From Herbaspirillum sp. WKF16 (GTDB lineage: Bacteria > Pseudomonadota > Gammaproteobacteria > Burkholderiales > Burkholderiaceae_D): DNA of 64,000 nt. The position numbers and the translations under genes are program-made. Location of the stretch: positions 3,286,001-3,350,000 of the forward strand of contig NZ_CP118632.1 in NCBI RefSeq assembly GCF_028993615.1, given 5' to 3'. The notes under the pieces were generated by a model. That model was not told the DNA's origin. It saw only the letters and a program-made list of their open reading frames with translations, and searched no databases. Shown here piece after piece: positions 43,188-51,760 of the stretch; the stretch's first letter is position 1; the number at the start of each line of letters is the position of its first letter.

Positions 43188-44939
43188 ATGCCCCACATCC
43201 CTTCTACGATGAAACACAAACGCGACTACACGGCCGACGGCCGCCTGCCCTTCCTCGCCGCGTTGGCGCTGGCGATCGGCGCGCTGGCCACCGGCGCGGC
43301 GTGGATCCTGCTCAAGCTCATCGCGCTGTTCACCAACCTGTTCTACTTCCAGCGCCTGTCGGTGGCGCCGGCCTCGCCGGCCACGCATGCACTGGGCTGG
43401 ATCGCGGCGCTGCTGCCGGTGGCCGGCGGCCTCATCGTCGGCCTGATGGCGCGCTACGGCAGCGAGAAGATCCGCGGCCACGGCATCCCCGAAGCCATCG
43501 AGGCCATCCTGTTCGGCAAGAGCCGCATGTCGCCCAAGGTGGCGGTGTTGAAGCCGCTGTCCTCGGGCATCGTGATCGGCAGCGGCGGGCCGTTCGGCGC
43601 CGAAGGGCCGATCATCATGACCGGCGGCTCGGTGGGCTCGCTGCTGGCGCAGTTCCTGCACCTCACCGCGGCCGAGCGCAAGACGCTGCTGGTGGCCGGG
43701 GCCTGCGCCGGCATGACCGCGGTGTTCGGCACGCCGGTGGCGGCGGTATTGCTCGCGGTGGAGCTGCTGCTGTTCGAACTGAAACCGCGCAGCCTGTTGC
43801 CGGTGGCGCTGGCTTGCGCGGTGGCGGGCTTCCTGCGGCCGCTGGCGATCGACGCCGGGCCGCTGTTCCCGCTGGAGATCGCCGCGCCGTCCAGCGCCGC
43901 CCTGCTCTCCTGCCTCGCCGCCGGCCTGGCCAGCGGCATCCTGGCGGCCGTGCTGACGCTGGCGCTGTATCGCGTGGAAGACTGGTTCCATCGCTTGCCG
44001 CTGCACTGGATGTGGTGGCCCGCCATCGGCGGCGCGGTGGTCGGCGCCGGCGGCCTGCTGCAGCCGCGCGCGCTGGGAGTGGGCTATGACGTGATCGGCG
44101 ACCTGCTGCACCATCACTTCGCGCTCTCGGCCGCGCTGGCGCTGCTGGCGGTGAAGGCGGTGATCTGGCTGGCGGCGCTGGGCTCGGGCACCTCGGGCGG
44201 CGTACTGGCGCCGCTGCTGATGATGGGCGCCGGGCTGGGCCTGCTGCTGTCCCCGCTGCTGCCGGGCGCCTCGCCCGAACTGTGGGCGCTGGTGTGCATG
44301 GCCGGCGTGCTGGGCAGCGTGCTGGGCGCGCCGCTGACCGCCATCGTGTTCGCCTTCGGCCTCACCCACGCGGGCGAGGCGCTGCTGCCGTTGACGGCCA
44401 CCGTGGCGGTGGCGCACGGCGTCAACGTACTGTTGATGAAGCGCTCCATCATGACCGAGAAGATCGCCCGACGCGGCCTGCATGTGCACCGCGAATATGG
44501 CGTCGATCCGCTCGAACGCGTGCATGTGGAGGAGCTGATGACGCGTGCGCCGCACACGCTCGATGCGGCGCTGCCGGCCGCCGAGGCGCTGGCGGCGTGC
44601 CGCGCCTCGGCGCACGCGCATCGCTACTATCCGGTGCTGGAACAGGGCCGGCTGGCAGGCATGCTGGCCTTGCGCGCGCTGGAGCAGGCTGCTCCCGGGC
44701 AGTCTTGCGGCGCGCTGCTGGCGAGCGCCGAGGCGGCGGCCGTCTCCATCGCATTGCCGCAGATGAACGCGCGCGCCGCGGCCGGCCTGATGGCGCGGCT
44801 GGGCACGGCGCGCCTGCCCGTGGTGGCCGACCGCCGGCACATGAAGCTGGTCGGCATCGTTTCGCTGTCGGACCTGGCGCGCGCCGGCGCGGCGCATGCG
44901 GACGAGGAATCGGTGAGGGAAAAACTGCTGGGATGGTAA
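43188..44939 (+). CDS. ClC-type chloride channel/antiporter with C-terminal CBS domains
   Basis: 583 residues. About ten or more membrane segments (residues 20-425). Selectivity-filter regions are GHGIPEAIEA (where many ClCs have GSGIP), GSGGPFGAEGPIIMTGG with the gating Glu, and GSVLGAPLTAIVF. A pair of CBS-like domains (about 445-580) ends with the phrase LVGIVSLSDLARAG and may sense adenine nucleotides. It moves Cl- and possibly H+ across the inner membrane. Two ATGs, 43188 and 43209, are possible; neither has an ideal ribosome site. It is convergent with the small gene at 44964. Confidence 0.92.
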   Translation: MPHIPSTMKHKRDYTADGRLPFLAALALAIGALATGAAWILLKLIALFTNLFYFQRLSVAPASPATHALGWIAALLPVAGGLIVGLMARYGSEKIRGHGIPEAIEAILFGKSRMSPKVAVLKPLSSGIVIGSGGPFGAEGPIIMTGGSVGSLLAQFLHLTAAERKTLLVAGACAGMTAVFGTPVAAVLLAVELLLFELKPRSLLPVALACAVAGFLRPLAIDAGPLFPLEIAAPSSAALLSCLAAGLASGILAAVLTLALYRVEDWFHRLPLHWMWWPAIGGAVVGAGGLLQPRALGVGYDVIGDLLHHHFALSAALALLAVKAVIWLAALGSGTSGGVLAPLLMMGAGLGLLLSPLLPGASPELWALVCMAGVLGSVLGAPLTAIVFAFGLTHAGEALLPLTATVAVAHGVNVLLMKRSIMTEKIARRGLHVHREYGVDPLERVHVEELMTRAPHTLDAALPAAEALAACRASAHAHRYYPVLEQGRLAGMLALRALEQAAPGQSCGALLASAEAAAVSIALPQMNARAAAGLMARLGTARLPVVADRRHMKLVGIVSLSDLARAGAAHADEESVREKLLGW

Positions 44940-44963
44940 TGCCGGCTGCAGCCCTGCATGCGC

Positions 44964-45200
44964 TCAGTGCATGCTGTTGTCGATGAAATCCTTGGACCAC
45001 TGCAGGCCCGCGGTGCGCAGGCAATTGAAATCGGGGTAGAGGTTGTCCCCGTCGCGCCACAAGGCCATCGGCGGACGCCCCCATTTGTTGATCTGCACGG
45101 ACAGGCGCCAGCCGTCGACCATCTGCAGGCCGACGATGCTGATGTCGAAGTTCCGATACTGCGCGGCGTAGGTGAGCGAATGTATTTTCTTGTTTTCCAT
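44964..45200 (-). CDS. Small hypothetical protein
   Basis: 78 residues, soluble, starting MENKKIHSLTYAAQYRNF. The sequence has two Trp-rich stretches (MVDGWRLSVQINKWGRPPMALWRDGDNLYPDF) and a single Cys. I do not recognise a family. The ribosome site before the ATG at 45200 is weak; another ATG at 45245 would add 15 residues. It is convergent with the ClC gene, 24 bases away. The balanced composition and lack of low-complexity suggest a real gene. Confidence 0.6.
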   Translation of the reverse strand: MENKKIHSLTYAAQYRNFDISIVGLQMVDGWRLSVQINKWGRPPMALWRDGDNLYPDFNCLRTAGLQWSKDFIDNSMH

Positions 45201-45350
45201 GGGCAACTTTCGCGAGCAAGCATTATACGGCGCGAAAATCGCCATGGAACGCGGCAAGACACCGCCGCGCAAGATAAATGCGCCGCCCTTGTCAGGGCGA
45301 CATCGAAGCGCGCGCCGAAGCTTGCCGGCCTGCCAACGAAAGCGCCGGAA

Positions 45351-45671
45351 TCAGACGCCGCCGGCCAGTTTGCAGACCAGGTTGTCCTTCGATACCAACA
45401 CCACATTCACGCCGGCGGTGCCGTTGTCCATGCGGAATTCGGTATTGCCGTTGCTCAGCGAAATGATGCGCACCGCGCGCGCGGCCTGTTCGGTCAGGAT
45501 GGATTGGCCCTGCTGGTTCAGGCAGGTCAACACGCAACCGCCATTGGCCGTGCAGGTGCGCGTGAGGTCGCTGGACACCGGCGTGGGCGGCGGGGCGGCG
45601 GCGGTCTGGGCCTGGCAAGCCAGCGGCAGGATGCAGGCGAACAGGCCGCACAGGGCGATCAGTCGGGTCAC
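45351..45671 (-). CDS. Small secreted cysteine-containing protein
   Basis: 106 residues, with a signal peptide (LIALCGLFACILPLACQAQ). Cys residues in the mature part (CTANGGCVLTC and a later VCKL) could form disulphides in the periplasm. The start is GTG at 45671, supported by a strong AAGGAGG ribosome site five bases away. I do not recognise the family. It is downstream of, and on the same strand as, the spore-coat-U protein gene but separated from it by a terminator. Confidence 0.75.
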   Translation of the reverse strand: MTRLIALCGLFACILPLACQAQTAAAPPPTPVSSDLTRTCTANGGCVLTCLNQQGQSILTEQAARAVRIISLSNGNTEFRMDNGTAGVNVVLVSKDNLVCKLAGGV

Positions 45672-45770
45672 GTTTCCTCCTTTGTTGGAATGATTGTCGG
45701 ATGCGGGTCTGACCGGCGGATTTCCGAATCATTCCCGAACCTCGTTCATCGCGCAACGCCAAGCCCGACC

Positions 45771-45806
45771 AAAAAAAGCGGCGCACCTCTCAACGAAGTG
45801 CGCCGC
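45771..45806 (-). terminator. Rho-independent terminator of the spore-coat-U gene
   Basis: Stem GCGGCGCAC (45778-45786) with GTGCGCCGC (45798-45806), 11-base loop, and on the minus strand a T7 run (A7 at 45771-45777). Confidence 0.9.
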
Positions 45807-45888
45807 AGCCCCCCTCCGGGTCAAAACGATATCAAGCCGTGCGTCCTGCAGGCGGACGTTGCCACCTCTCCATCCAGAAATCAGTCGT

Positions 45889-46386
45889 TCAGTAGGTCAG
45901 CGTGACGGTCACAGTGTCCGAGTAGGCGCCGGCCAGGGGCGTCTGCGCGGCCGCGATCTGGCCGTACACCGTCAGCGTTTGCAGCAGGCCCGAACCGGTG
46001 CCGGTCTGGGTGTCGGTGCCGATGGTCGAACCCCAGTTGTTGGTGCGGCCCGAGTCGCGGTACAGCGCGTAGTTCAGCGTGCCGCCGCCGGTGGCGCTCA
46101 TCTTGCGGCTGTTGACCGTCGAGCCGCTGCCGGTGCCGGCGTCAAGGCCGACGTTGTAGCTGGTGCCGTTGGTGCACAGCACCGTGATGCTGCCGGTCTG
46201 GTTCACCAGCGCCTGGGTGTAGGCGCCGAAGGCGATCGCCGAACCGACCACCGTGCAGGCGGCGACCACCGAGGCGCTGATCGTCAGCGAGGCGCTGGCC
46301 GTGGCCGCGTGCGACGGGGCCGAGGAAGCCAGCATGACAGCGGCGATGGATGCGCAGACGAAGCGATTTTTCTTGGCAAAAAACAT
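45889..46386 (-). CDS. Secreted spore coat U (SCPU) domain protein
   Basis: 165 residues. A signal peptide (cleaved near SHAATAS) and one SCPU domain with the family's paired Cys (VAACTVVG and ITVLCTNGTSYNVGLDAG), TLNYALYRDSGRTNNWG and the closing YSDTVTVTLTY. SCPU proteins are pilin-like subunits that usually belong to chaperone-usher operons. No usher or chaperone gene adjoins, so this copy is an orphan. AGGAG precedes the ATG at 46386. Confidence 0.93.
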   Translation of the reverse strand: MFFAKKNRFVCASIAAVMLASSAPSHAATASASLTISASVVAACTVVGSAIAFGAYTQALVNQTGSITVLCTNGTSYNVGLDAGTGSGSTVNSRKMSATGGGTLNYALYRDSGRTNNWGSTIGTDTQTGTGSGLLQTLTVYGQIAAAQTPLAGAYSDTVTVTLTY

Positions 46387-46856
46387 GTTGATTCTCCTGG
46401 GGATCCCTGCGCTGTCCTCGCCCTGTGCGAGAACTTCTGTGTGCAGCGGGTATGGATGTACTTTAGTTTTTTGCCGTCTCGTCAAGTATCGGGAGCTTCC
46501 TGAGGCCTCGGCCATTCGCTTCAGGGAATTCCCTAGTTACGCTGAAATGCAACACGCGCCGCCCATCGACCACAGGCGGCCTGCTCGCCGACAACCCTGA
46601 TGGATAAAGGCATTCAGGGCATTTCACGCTTTCGCATATGGATATTTCCAAACAGCATTGGCGTAATTTCCGGTCACGCGATAAAGTCCATTCCAGAGCC
46701 GATTCACCCGCGCGGCGCCACTTTTCAGATAGAACTGGGCGCCGCCGAATCGCTCCCCCGAATTCCCCTTCCGCATTTCTCCCTTGCCGCAAAGACAACG
46801 GCGCCGGAACATCGTCCCGGCGCCGTCGCCATGCATCCGCCTCCTGCCGGCCAATC
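46387..46856 (-). other. Gene-poor region upstream of the spore-coat-U gene
   Basis: 470 bases with AT-rich parts (about 46440-46700). The promoter for the SCPU gene is expected near 46440-46480 but I cannot fix it. Short frames in both directions lack supporting sites. A hairpin near the right end is described separately. Confidence 0.4.
46798..46826 (-). terminator. Hairpin after the GlxA-type regulator gene
   Basis: A perfect 10-base stem, ACGGCGCCGG (46798-46807) with CCGGCGCCGT (46817-46826), 31 bases after the stop. The following minus-strand sequence is only moderately T-rich (TTGTCTTTG), so it is a probable but not certain terminator. Confidence 0.6.
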
Positions 46857-47831
46857 CTAGGCCAGCTCCTCCAGCGCATCCTGCCGCGCCCGCACCTCAC
46901 GCACCATCGCCTGCGGCGGCCGCCCGAAGGCGCGCAGGAAGGCGCGCCGCATGCGCTCCTCGTCGCCGAAACCGGTATCGGCTGCGATCGCCGCAATGCC
47001 GCTGTGGCCGGCCTCGATCAGCGCCCTGGCCGCCTCCAGACGCAACTTTTCCACCGCCTTGGCCGGCGAGTAGCCGGTCTGCAGCTGGAAGGCCCGGCTG
47101 AAATGGCGCGGGCTCCAGTGCACCTGGGCGGCCAGTTGCTCGATGGTGAGCGGCTCGCGCAGGTTTTCCTTGGCGAAACTCAGCGCGTCGCGCACGCGGT
47201 CGGAAGCCGGTTCCAGTTCGGAGAGCGTGGAGAACTGCGACTGGCCGCCGGTGCGCCGGTGATAGACCACCATCTTGCGTGCCACCGTCCTGGTGGTCTC
47301 GACGCCAAGGTCGGCGTCCACCAGGGCCAGCGCCAGGTCGATGCAGGCGGTCATCCCGGCCGAGGTCCAGACGCCGCCGTCGTTGACGAAGATCCGGTCC
47401 TCGTCCACCTGCACCTGCGGATGGCGGCTCTGCAGCTCCAGCGCGTGCGCCCAGTGCGTGGTGGCGCGCCGGCCGTCCAGCAGGCCGGCCTCGGCCAGCA
47501 GGAAGGCGCCGGTGCAGATGCTGGCGGTGCGCCGCGCCTGCGCCGCCGCACGCCGCAACTGGGCGGTCAGCTCAGGCATGCCGCCAGGCACGTCGAGCGC
47601 CCCGCCCACCAGCACGGTGTCCCAGGCGCGCCGGCCCATGGCCAGCGTTTCCACCCGCACCCCTGCCGACGAGGCCACCATGCCGCCCGCCGTCGACACC
47701 AGCTCCGCCTGGTAATACGCCCGCCCAAGCTCCAGGTTGACCATCTCGAACACCGTCATGGCCGCCAGGTCGAGGATCTGGAAACCGGGGAAGACGACGA
47801 ATGCAATGCGTTTGGAATGTTCGCGAGCCAT
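46857..47831 (-). CDS. GlxA-type AraC-family transcriptional regulator
   Basis: 324 residues. The N-terminal DJ-1/PfpI-like domain (RIAFVVFPGFQILDLAAMTVFEMVN; nucleophile-elbow region ASICTGAFLLAEAGLL with Cys) is typical of amidase-like regulators. Two AraC helix-turn-helix motifs (QLAAQVHWSPRHFSRAFQLQTG and IAADTGFGDEERMRRAFLRAFG) close the protein. It is divergent from the SDR gene at 48123, 291 bases away, and probably controls it. The ATG at 47831 gives a normal N-terminus; a much longer upstream frame is not used. Confidence 0.93.
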   Translation of the reverse strand: MAREHSKRIAFVVFPGFQILDLAAMTVFEMVNLELGRAYYQAELVSTAGGMVASSAGVRVETLAMGRRAWDTVLVGGALDVPGGMPELTAQLRRAAAQARRTASICTGAFLLAEAGLLDGRRATTHWAHALELQSRHPQVQVDEDRIFVNDGGVWTSAGMTACIDLALALVDADLGVETTRTVARKMVVYHRRTGGQSQFSTLSELEPASDRVRDALSFAKENLREPLTIEQLAAQVHWSPRHFSRAFQLQTGYSPAKAVEKLRLEAARALIEAGHSGIAAIAADTGFGDEERMRRAFLRAFGRPPQAMVREVRARQDALEELA

Positions 47832-48122
47832 GGCGAGACCTGTCCTTTTCCGAGGGATGTTGGCTAATTGAGACAGTCTGGCGCGCCTGCCGCCCTCACC
47901 GCAAGCGCCTTGCGGCAATAATGGCATAAAACGAGGGAAATTGGTCATTTCGGATATCCATCTCCATCCCCAGAATGGATTCAAGGCATCGGCGCATCCC
48001 TTTATCGCGCCGGGCCGGGACACCCGCCATGCGTTTCACGCCGCCGCCGGAGCGCTTCGTCGCAAAACGGCTGCGGCCGGGAACCATGCCGCCGACACTG
48101 ACCAAAGGAACAGGAACCCGTC

Positions 48123-48881
48123 ATGCAACTCACCGACAACACCATCTTCATCACCGGCGGCGCCTCCGGCATCGGCCGCGGCCTGGCCGAGGCCTTCCAC
48201 AAGCTCGGCAACCAGGTGATCATCGCCGGCCGCCGCAAGGCGCTGCTGGACGAAGTCACCGCCGCCAACCCGGGCATGCGCAGCGTGGAGCTGGACATCG
48301 CCGATCCGCAGGACATCCGCGCCGTGGCCGACTGGTTGATCAAGGAGTTCCCCACTCTCAACGTGCTGGTCAACAACGCCGGCATCATGCCCTTCGACGA
48401 CGCCGCCGGCGCCATCGACGACGCCGTGATGCAGAACATCATCAACACCAACCTGTACGGCCCGATCCGCCTGAGCTCGGCGCTGATCGAACACCTCAAG
48501 CGGCAACCGCGCGCGGTGATCGTCAACAACACCTCGGTGCTGGCCTTCACGCCGCTGGCGGCCTCAGCCGTGTATTCGGCCAGCAAGGCGGCGCTGCACT
48601 CGTACTCGCTGTCGCAGCGCTTCATGCTGCGCAACAGCTCGGTCAAGGTGCAGGAAATCGCGCCGCCCTGGGTCAACACCGACCTGATCGGCAAGACCGA
48701 CGACCCGCGCGCCATGGCGCTGGCGCCGTTCATCGAGCAAACCATGCAGGCGCTGGCCACCGACGCCGAGGAAGCCGTGGTGGAAGCGGCGCGGCCGCTG
48801 CGCGACAACGCCGGCCCCAAGGAACACGGCCTGGTGCACGGATTCAACCAGATGCTGGTCGACAACCCGATCGAGCTCTGA
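48123..48881 (+). CDS. Short-chain dehydrogenase/reductase (DltE-like)
   Basis: 252 residues. Classical SDR: TGGASGIG cofactor site (11-18), NNAG near 88, and the YSASK catalytic Tyr/Lys near 154-158, with Ser in the preceding NNTSVLAF. It is cytoplasmic and NAD(P)-dependent; the substrate is not clear. AAAGGAACAGGAA precedes the ATG. The divergent GlxA-type regulator is its likely controller. A DUF4148 gene follows 62 bases later. Confidence 0.93.
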   Translation: MQLTDNTIFITGGASGIGRGLAEAFHKLGNQVIIAGRRKALLDEVTAANPGMRSVELDIADPQDIRAVADWLIKEFPTLNVLVNNAGIMPFDDAAGAIDDAVMQNIINTNLYGPIRLSSALIEHLKRQPRAVIVNNTSVLAFTPLAASAVYSASKAALHSYSLSQRFMLRNSSVKVQEIAPPWVNTDLIGKTDDPRAMALAPFIEQTMQALATDAEEAVVEAARPLRDNAGPKEHGLVHGFNQMLVDNPIEL

Positions 48882-48943
48882 GCAAGCGCGCCGGCCGTCC
48901 CTCCGGGCGGCCGGCATTTTCATCCCCAAGGAAAGGAACCATC

Positions 48944-49171
48944 ATGAAACTGCTCCACATCGCCGCCCTCGCCGCCGCGCTCGCCTGCTCCGCGGTCCAC
49001 GCCCAAGACGCCGCCCCGGGCAAGCCGGCCGGCAAGACCCGCGCCGAAGTCATCGCCGAGATGCAAGCCGCGCGCGCCGCCGGCCAGCTCAACAAGCCGG
49101 ACTACTACCCGGTGTTCGAGCGCAGCTGGAATGAACGCCGGCAAGCGCCCGCCAAGGACGCGGCAAAATAA
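48944..49171 (+). CDS. DUF4148 family small secreted protein
   Basis: 75 residues with a signal peptide (LLHIAALAAALACSAVHAQ). The mature part has the family pattern KTRAEVIAEMQAARAAGQL. Such proteins occur in many copies in Burkholderiales and have no known function. AAGGAAAGGAACC precedes the ATG at 48944. It may be cotranscribed with the SDR gene. A longer overlapping frame that starts near 47975 is a shadow. Confidence 0.9.
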   Translation: MKLLHIAALAAALACSAVHAQDAAPGKPAGKTRAEVIAEMQAARAAGQLNKPDYYPVFERSWNERRQAPAKDAAK

Positions 49172-49270
49172 GATGGAAAAGGGAGAAGAAGGAACGTCCG
49201 GCGGCGAAGTTGCCGCAACGCATTAACGTGGGCGCCGACGCCGTGCGCGCATTTTTGATAGCATGCCGAC

Positions 49271-50209
49271 ATGGATACCTCGAACACTCCCGAACTGAGC
49301 GCCCTGGCCGATATCGCAGGGCTGGGCCTGTCTGCCGTCGTGGCCGGGCTGCGCACCTCGCGTGAAGTCACCAACAAGATCCGCCATCGCGGCGAGATCC
49401 GCGAACTGCCCTCGCGCGAGGCGATGCAAAAGCTGCTGCAGAACCTGCAGGCGGCGCTGTTCCCGACGCACTACGGCCATACCGACCTGTCCGACGAGAC
49501 CATCGACTACTTCGTCGGCAGCCAGCTCAACGCTGCGCTGTGCACGCTGAAGGAGCAAGTGCGCCGCGGCCTGTACTTCGCCGCCGACGAACCGCAAAGC
49601 GAAGACGAGCTGCACGCGCGCGCCGCCGCCATCACGCGCGATTTCGCGCACCAGTTGCCGGCCATCCGCGATGTGCTGGTCAGCGACATCCAGGCCGCCT
49701 ATCACGGCGACCCCGCCGCATCGAGCATTTCGGAAATCCTGCTGTGCTATCCCGGCACTACGGCGATCATCTGCCATCGCCTGGCGCATGCCCTGCACAA
49801 GCTGGGCTCGCCGCTGCTGGCGCGCCTGGTGGCCGACATCGCGCACTCCGCCACCGGCATCGACATCCATCCGGCGGCGCAGATCGCGCCCAGCTTCTTC
49901 ATCGACCACGGCACCGGCGTGGTGATCGGCGAAACCACCATCATCGGCCGCAACGTGCGCCTGTACCAGGCCGTCACGCTGGGCGCCAAGCGCTTCCCGA
50001 GCGAGCCCGACGGTTCGCTGGTCAAGGGCATCCCACGCCACCCCATCGTCGAGGACGACGTGGTGATCTATGCCGGCGCCACCGTGCTGGGCCGCATCAC
50101 CATCGGCCAGGGTTCGGTCATCGGCGGCAACGTCTGGCTCACGCACAGCGTGCCGCCCGGCAGCAACGTCTCGCAGGCGGAAATGCTCAGCGAGTGCACC
50201 CGGCTGTAG
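49271..50209 (+). CDS. Serine O-acetyltransferase, EpsC-like (CysE family)
   Basis: 312 residues. N-terminal helical domain, then a left-handed beta-helix of hexapeptide repeats (DIHPAAQIAPSFFIDHGTGVVIGETTIIGRNVRLYQ, with catalytic His and the CysE motif GTGVVIGET). This makes O-acetylserine for cysteine synthesis. The EpsC-type enzymes are longer than E. coli CysE at the N-terminus, as here. No cysteine synthase gene adjoins. The sulfonate genes at 52.6-57 kb could supply the sulphur, but there is no direct link. Confidence 0.92.
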   Translation: MDTSNTPELSALADIAGLGLSAVVAGLRTSREVTNKIRHRGEIRELPSREAMQKLLQNLQAALFPTHYGHTDLSDETIDYFVGSQLNAALCTLKEQVRRGLYFAADEPQSEDELHARAAAITRDFAHQLPAIRDVLVSDIQAAYHGDPAASSISEILLCYPGTTAIICHRLAHALHKLGSPLLARLVADIAHSATGIDIHPAAQIAPSFFIDHGTGVVIGETTIIGRNVRLYQAVTLGAKRFPSEPDGSLVKGIPRHPIVEDDVVIYAGATVLGRITIGQGSVIGGNVWLTHSVPPGSNVSQAEMLSECTRL

Positions 50210-50235
50210 GAAAAAGAGAGTAAGGCGGACTGCGC

Positions 50236-50391
50236 TCAGCCCGCCAGGGGGAGCCAGCGCTGCACGAAGAACAGCGCGCCCAGCAAGGCCAGGCCGACGA
50301 AGAACACGGCGGCGATCAGCTTCTTGTCGGTCGGCTGCATCGGCTCCAGCGCCAGCGTGCCGAGCTCCTGGAACAGTTGGGGATCGTTCAT
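50236..50391 (-). CDS. Small single-pass membrane protein
   Basis: 51 residues: a polar N-terminus (MNDPQLFQELGTLALEPM), a short KK charge and one membrane helix (LIAAVFFVGLALLGALFFV). The ATG at 50391 has GGAG five bases upstream, which decides the start. Unknown family. It follows the acetyltransferase convergently. Confidence 0.7.
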   Translation of the reverse strand: MNDPQLFQELGTLALEPMQPTDKKLIAAVFFVGLALLGALFFVQRWLPLAG

Positions 50392-50517
50392 GCGCACTCC
50401 GCTTGCAGGTTTCGATGCGCCCATCCTAAGCAATACCGCGCCCGCCGGGAACGAAGCGATACGCGCATGCATATCCGCCCGGCGCATAAGCGCCTTCCCT
50501 CCGCTTCTTGCTGCGTC

Positions 50518-51684
50518 CTACTGCTTGAGCGGCCCGGCCGCGGCCGGCGCATGGGCCGGCTCTCGCCCGCAGGCCACTGCCGCCAGCGCCAGCGCGGCGG
50601 CGGAAATGCTGTAGATCCACAGCGACGACATCACCGGCAACAGCAAGCCCGCCAGCATCGGCCCCATGCCGGCGCCGATGTCACGCCAGATCGCGCGGCC
50701 GGCCAGCGCGTGCACACGCTCGGCCGGCGGCGTGCGGGCGGCGACGATGGGCGGCAACAGCGGCAGTTGCAGGGCGCGCAGGATCACAATGAAGCCGGCG
50801 AACAGCCACAGCAAGCCGCCGCCGAAACCGACCAGCGCCGCGCAGGTCGCCAGCGACAGCGTCACCAGCACCTTCACCGCGCCGAAGCGCTCGGCCAGCC
50901 AGCCGCCCAGCGGACTGAGCACGATCTCGCCGAAGTAGCGCAGCGCCATCAGCACGCCGGCGATCAGCTCCGCATGTTCCGAAAACGACTGCTTGCTCAT
51001 GTAGGCCAGGCCGACGATGAACAAACCGTCCAGCGTCAGTCCTTCGAGGAAGGACCACCAGTCCAGTGCGTTGGGCAGCTTCCAGCGGCGCGCCGGCAGC
51101 GGCGGATAGGCATGCTGCGGCAGGCGGCGCGCGGCAAACAGGCCGATCACCGCCGTCAGCGCCACCAGCGCGAACACCGGCCGCGGCCCGTAGTGGCTGG
51201 CCAGCAGCGCCGCCAGCGGCAGCCACAGCATGGGCCCGATGGCGATCACCCCGCGCGAGCGGCCCGATCGGCGCGCGGCGCCGATCGGGTTGGAAGTGGA
51301 CATGGCCTGGGTCGAGAGATTGAGGCCGGCAAAGGCCATGCCCCACAGCAGCCGCAGCGGCAGCAGCGCCCAGAAGCCGCTGGCCACCGTATAGCCCAGC
51401 GCGCAGGCGATGGCCGCGCAGACTGCGTAGAAGCAGGTCGGGCGGTCGCCGCGCCGCGAGTAGAAACGCGTCACCCAGCGATAGCCGGCGATGCGCACCA
51501 GGCGGTTGGCCGCCAGCAGGACGCCGACCTCGGCCAGCGTCACGTGGAACTGCTCGGCGTACATCGGCAGGAGCAGGTAGAGCACGATGTCGCAAGGCAA
51601 GGCGGCGGCCAGCGACATGGCGGCGTGGCGCGAATCGAGATCGGCGCGCCGCAGGTCGGCCTGATGCAGGTCTGGTGTGGTCAT
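50518..51684 (-). CDS. MFS transporter
   Basis: 388 residues with twelve predicted membrane segments (first near residue 25). The motif FYSRRGDRPTCFYAV, in the loop after helix 2, and GWLAERFGAVKV in the second half are MFS loop signatures. The substrate is unknown; this subfamily often carries organic compounds or drugs outward. Start codons at 51684, 51693 and 51696 are all possible and lack a clear ribosome site. It is divergent from the LysR gene (76 bases), the usual setting for a regulated efflux or uptake system. Confidence 0.88.
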   Translation of the reverse strand: MTTPDLHQADLRRADLDSRHAAMSLAAALPCDIVLYLLLPMYAEQFHVTLAEVGVLLAANRLVRIAGYRWVTRFYSRRGDRPTCFYAVCAAIACALGYTVASGFWALLPLRLLWGMAFAGLNLSTQAMSTSNPIGAARRSGRSRGVIAIGPMLWLPLAALLASHYGPRPVFALVALTAVIGLFAARRLPQHAYPPLPARRWKLPNALDWWSFLEGLTLDGLFIVGLAYMSKQSFSEHAELIAGVLMALRYFGEIVLSPLGGWLAERFGAVKVLVTLSLATCAALVGFGGGLLWLFAGFIVILRALQLPLLPPIVAARTPPAERVHALAGRAIWRDIGAGMGPMLAGLLLPVMSSLWIYSISAAALALAAVACGREPAHAPAAAGPLKQ

Positions 51685-51760
51685 GGCTGCCATCATGCGG
51701 CGCGCGCGCGAGGGCTGACAAACGATATTAATTCCGGCCATGCGTGATAAAATCTGACGC

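Noticed and set aside
46600..46860. Small frames on both strands between the spore-coat-U and GlxA genes
   Set aside because: No ribosome sites, unusual composition, and they overlap the regulator's probable terminator.
47975..49171. A 398-codon rightward frame over the SDR and DUF4148 genes
   Set aside because: Its first part is an out-of-frame shadow of the SDR gene; only the last 75 codons are a real gene with their own start.
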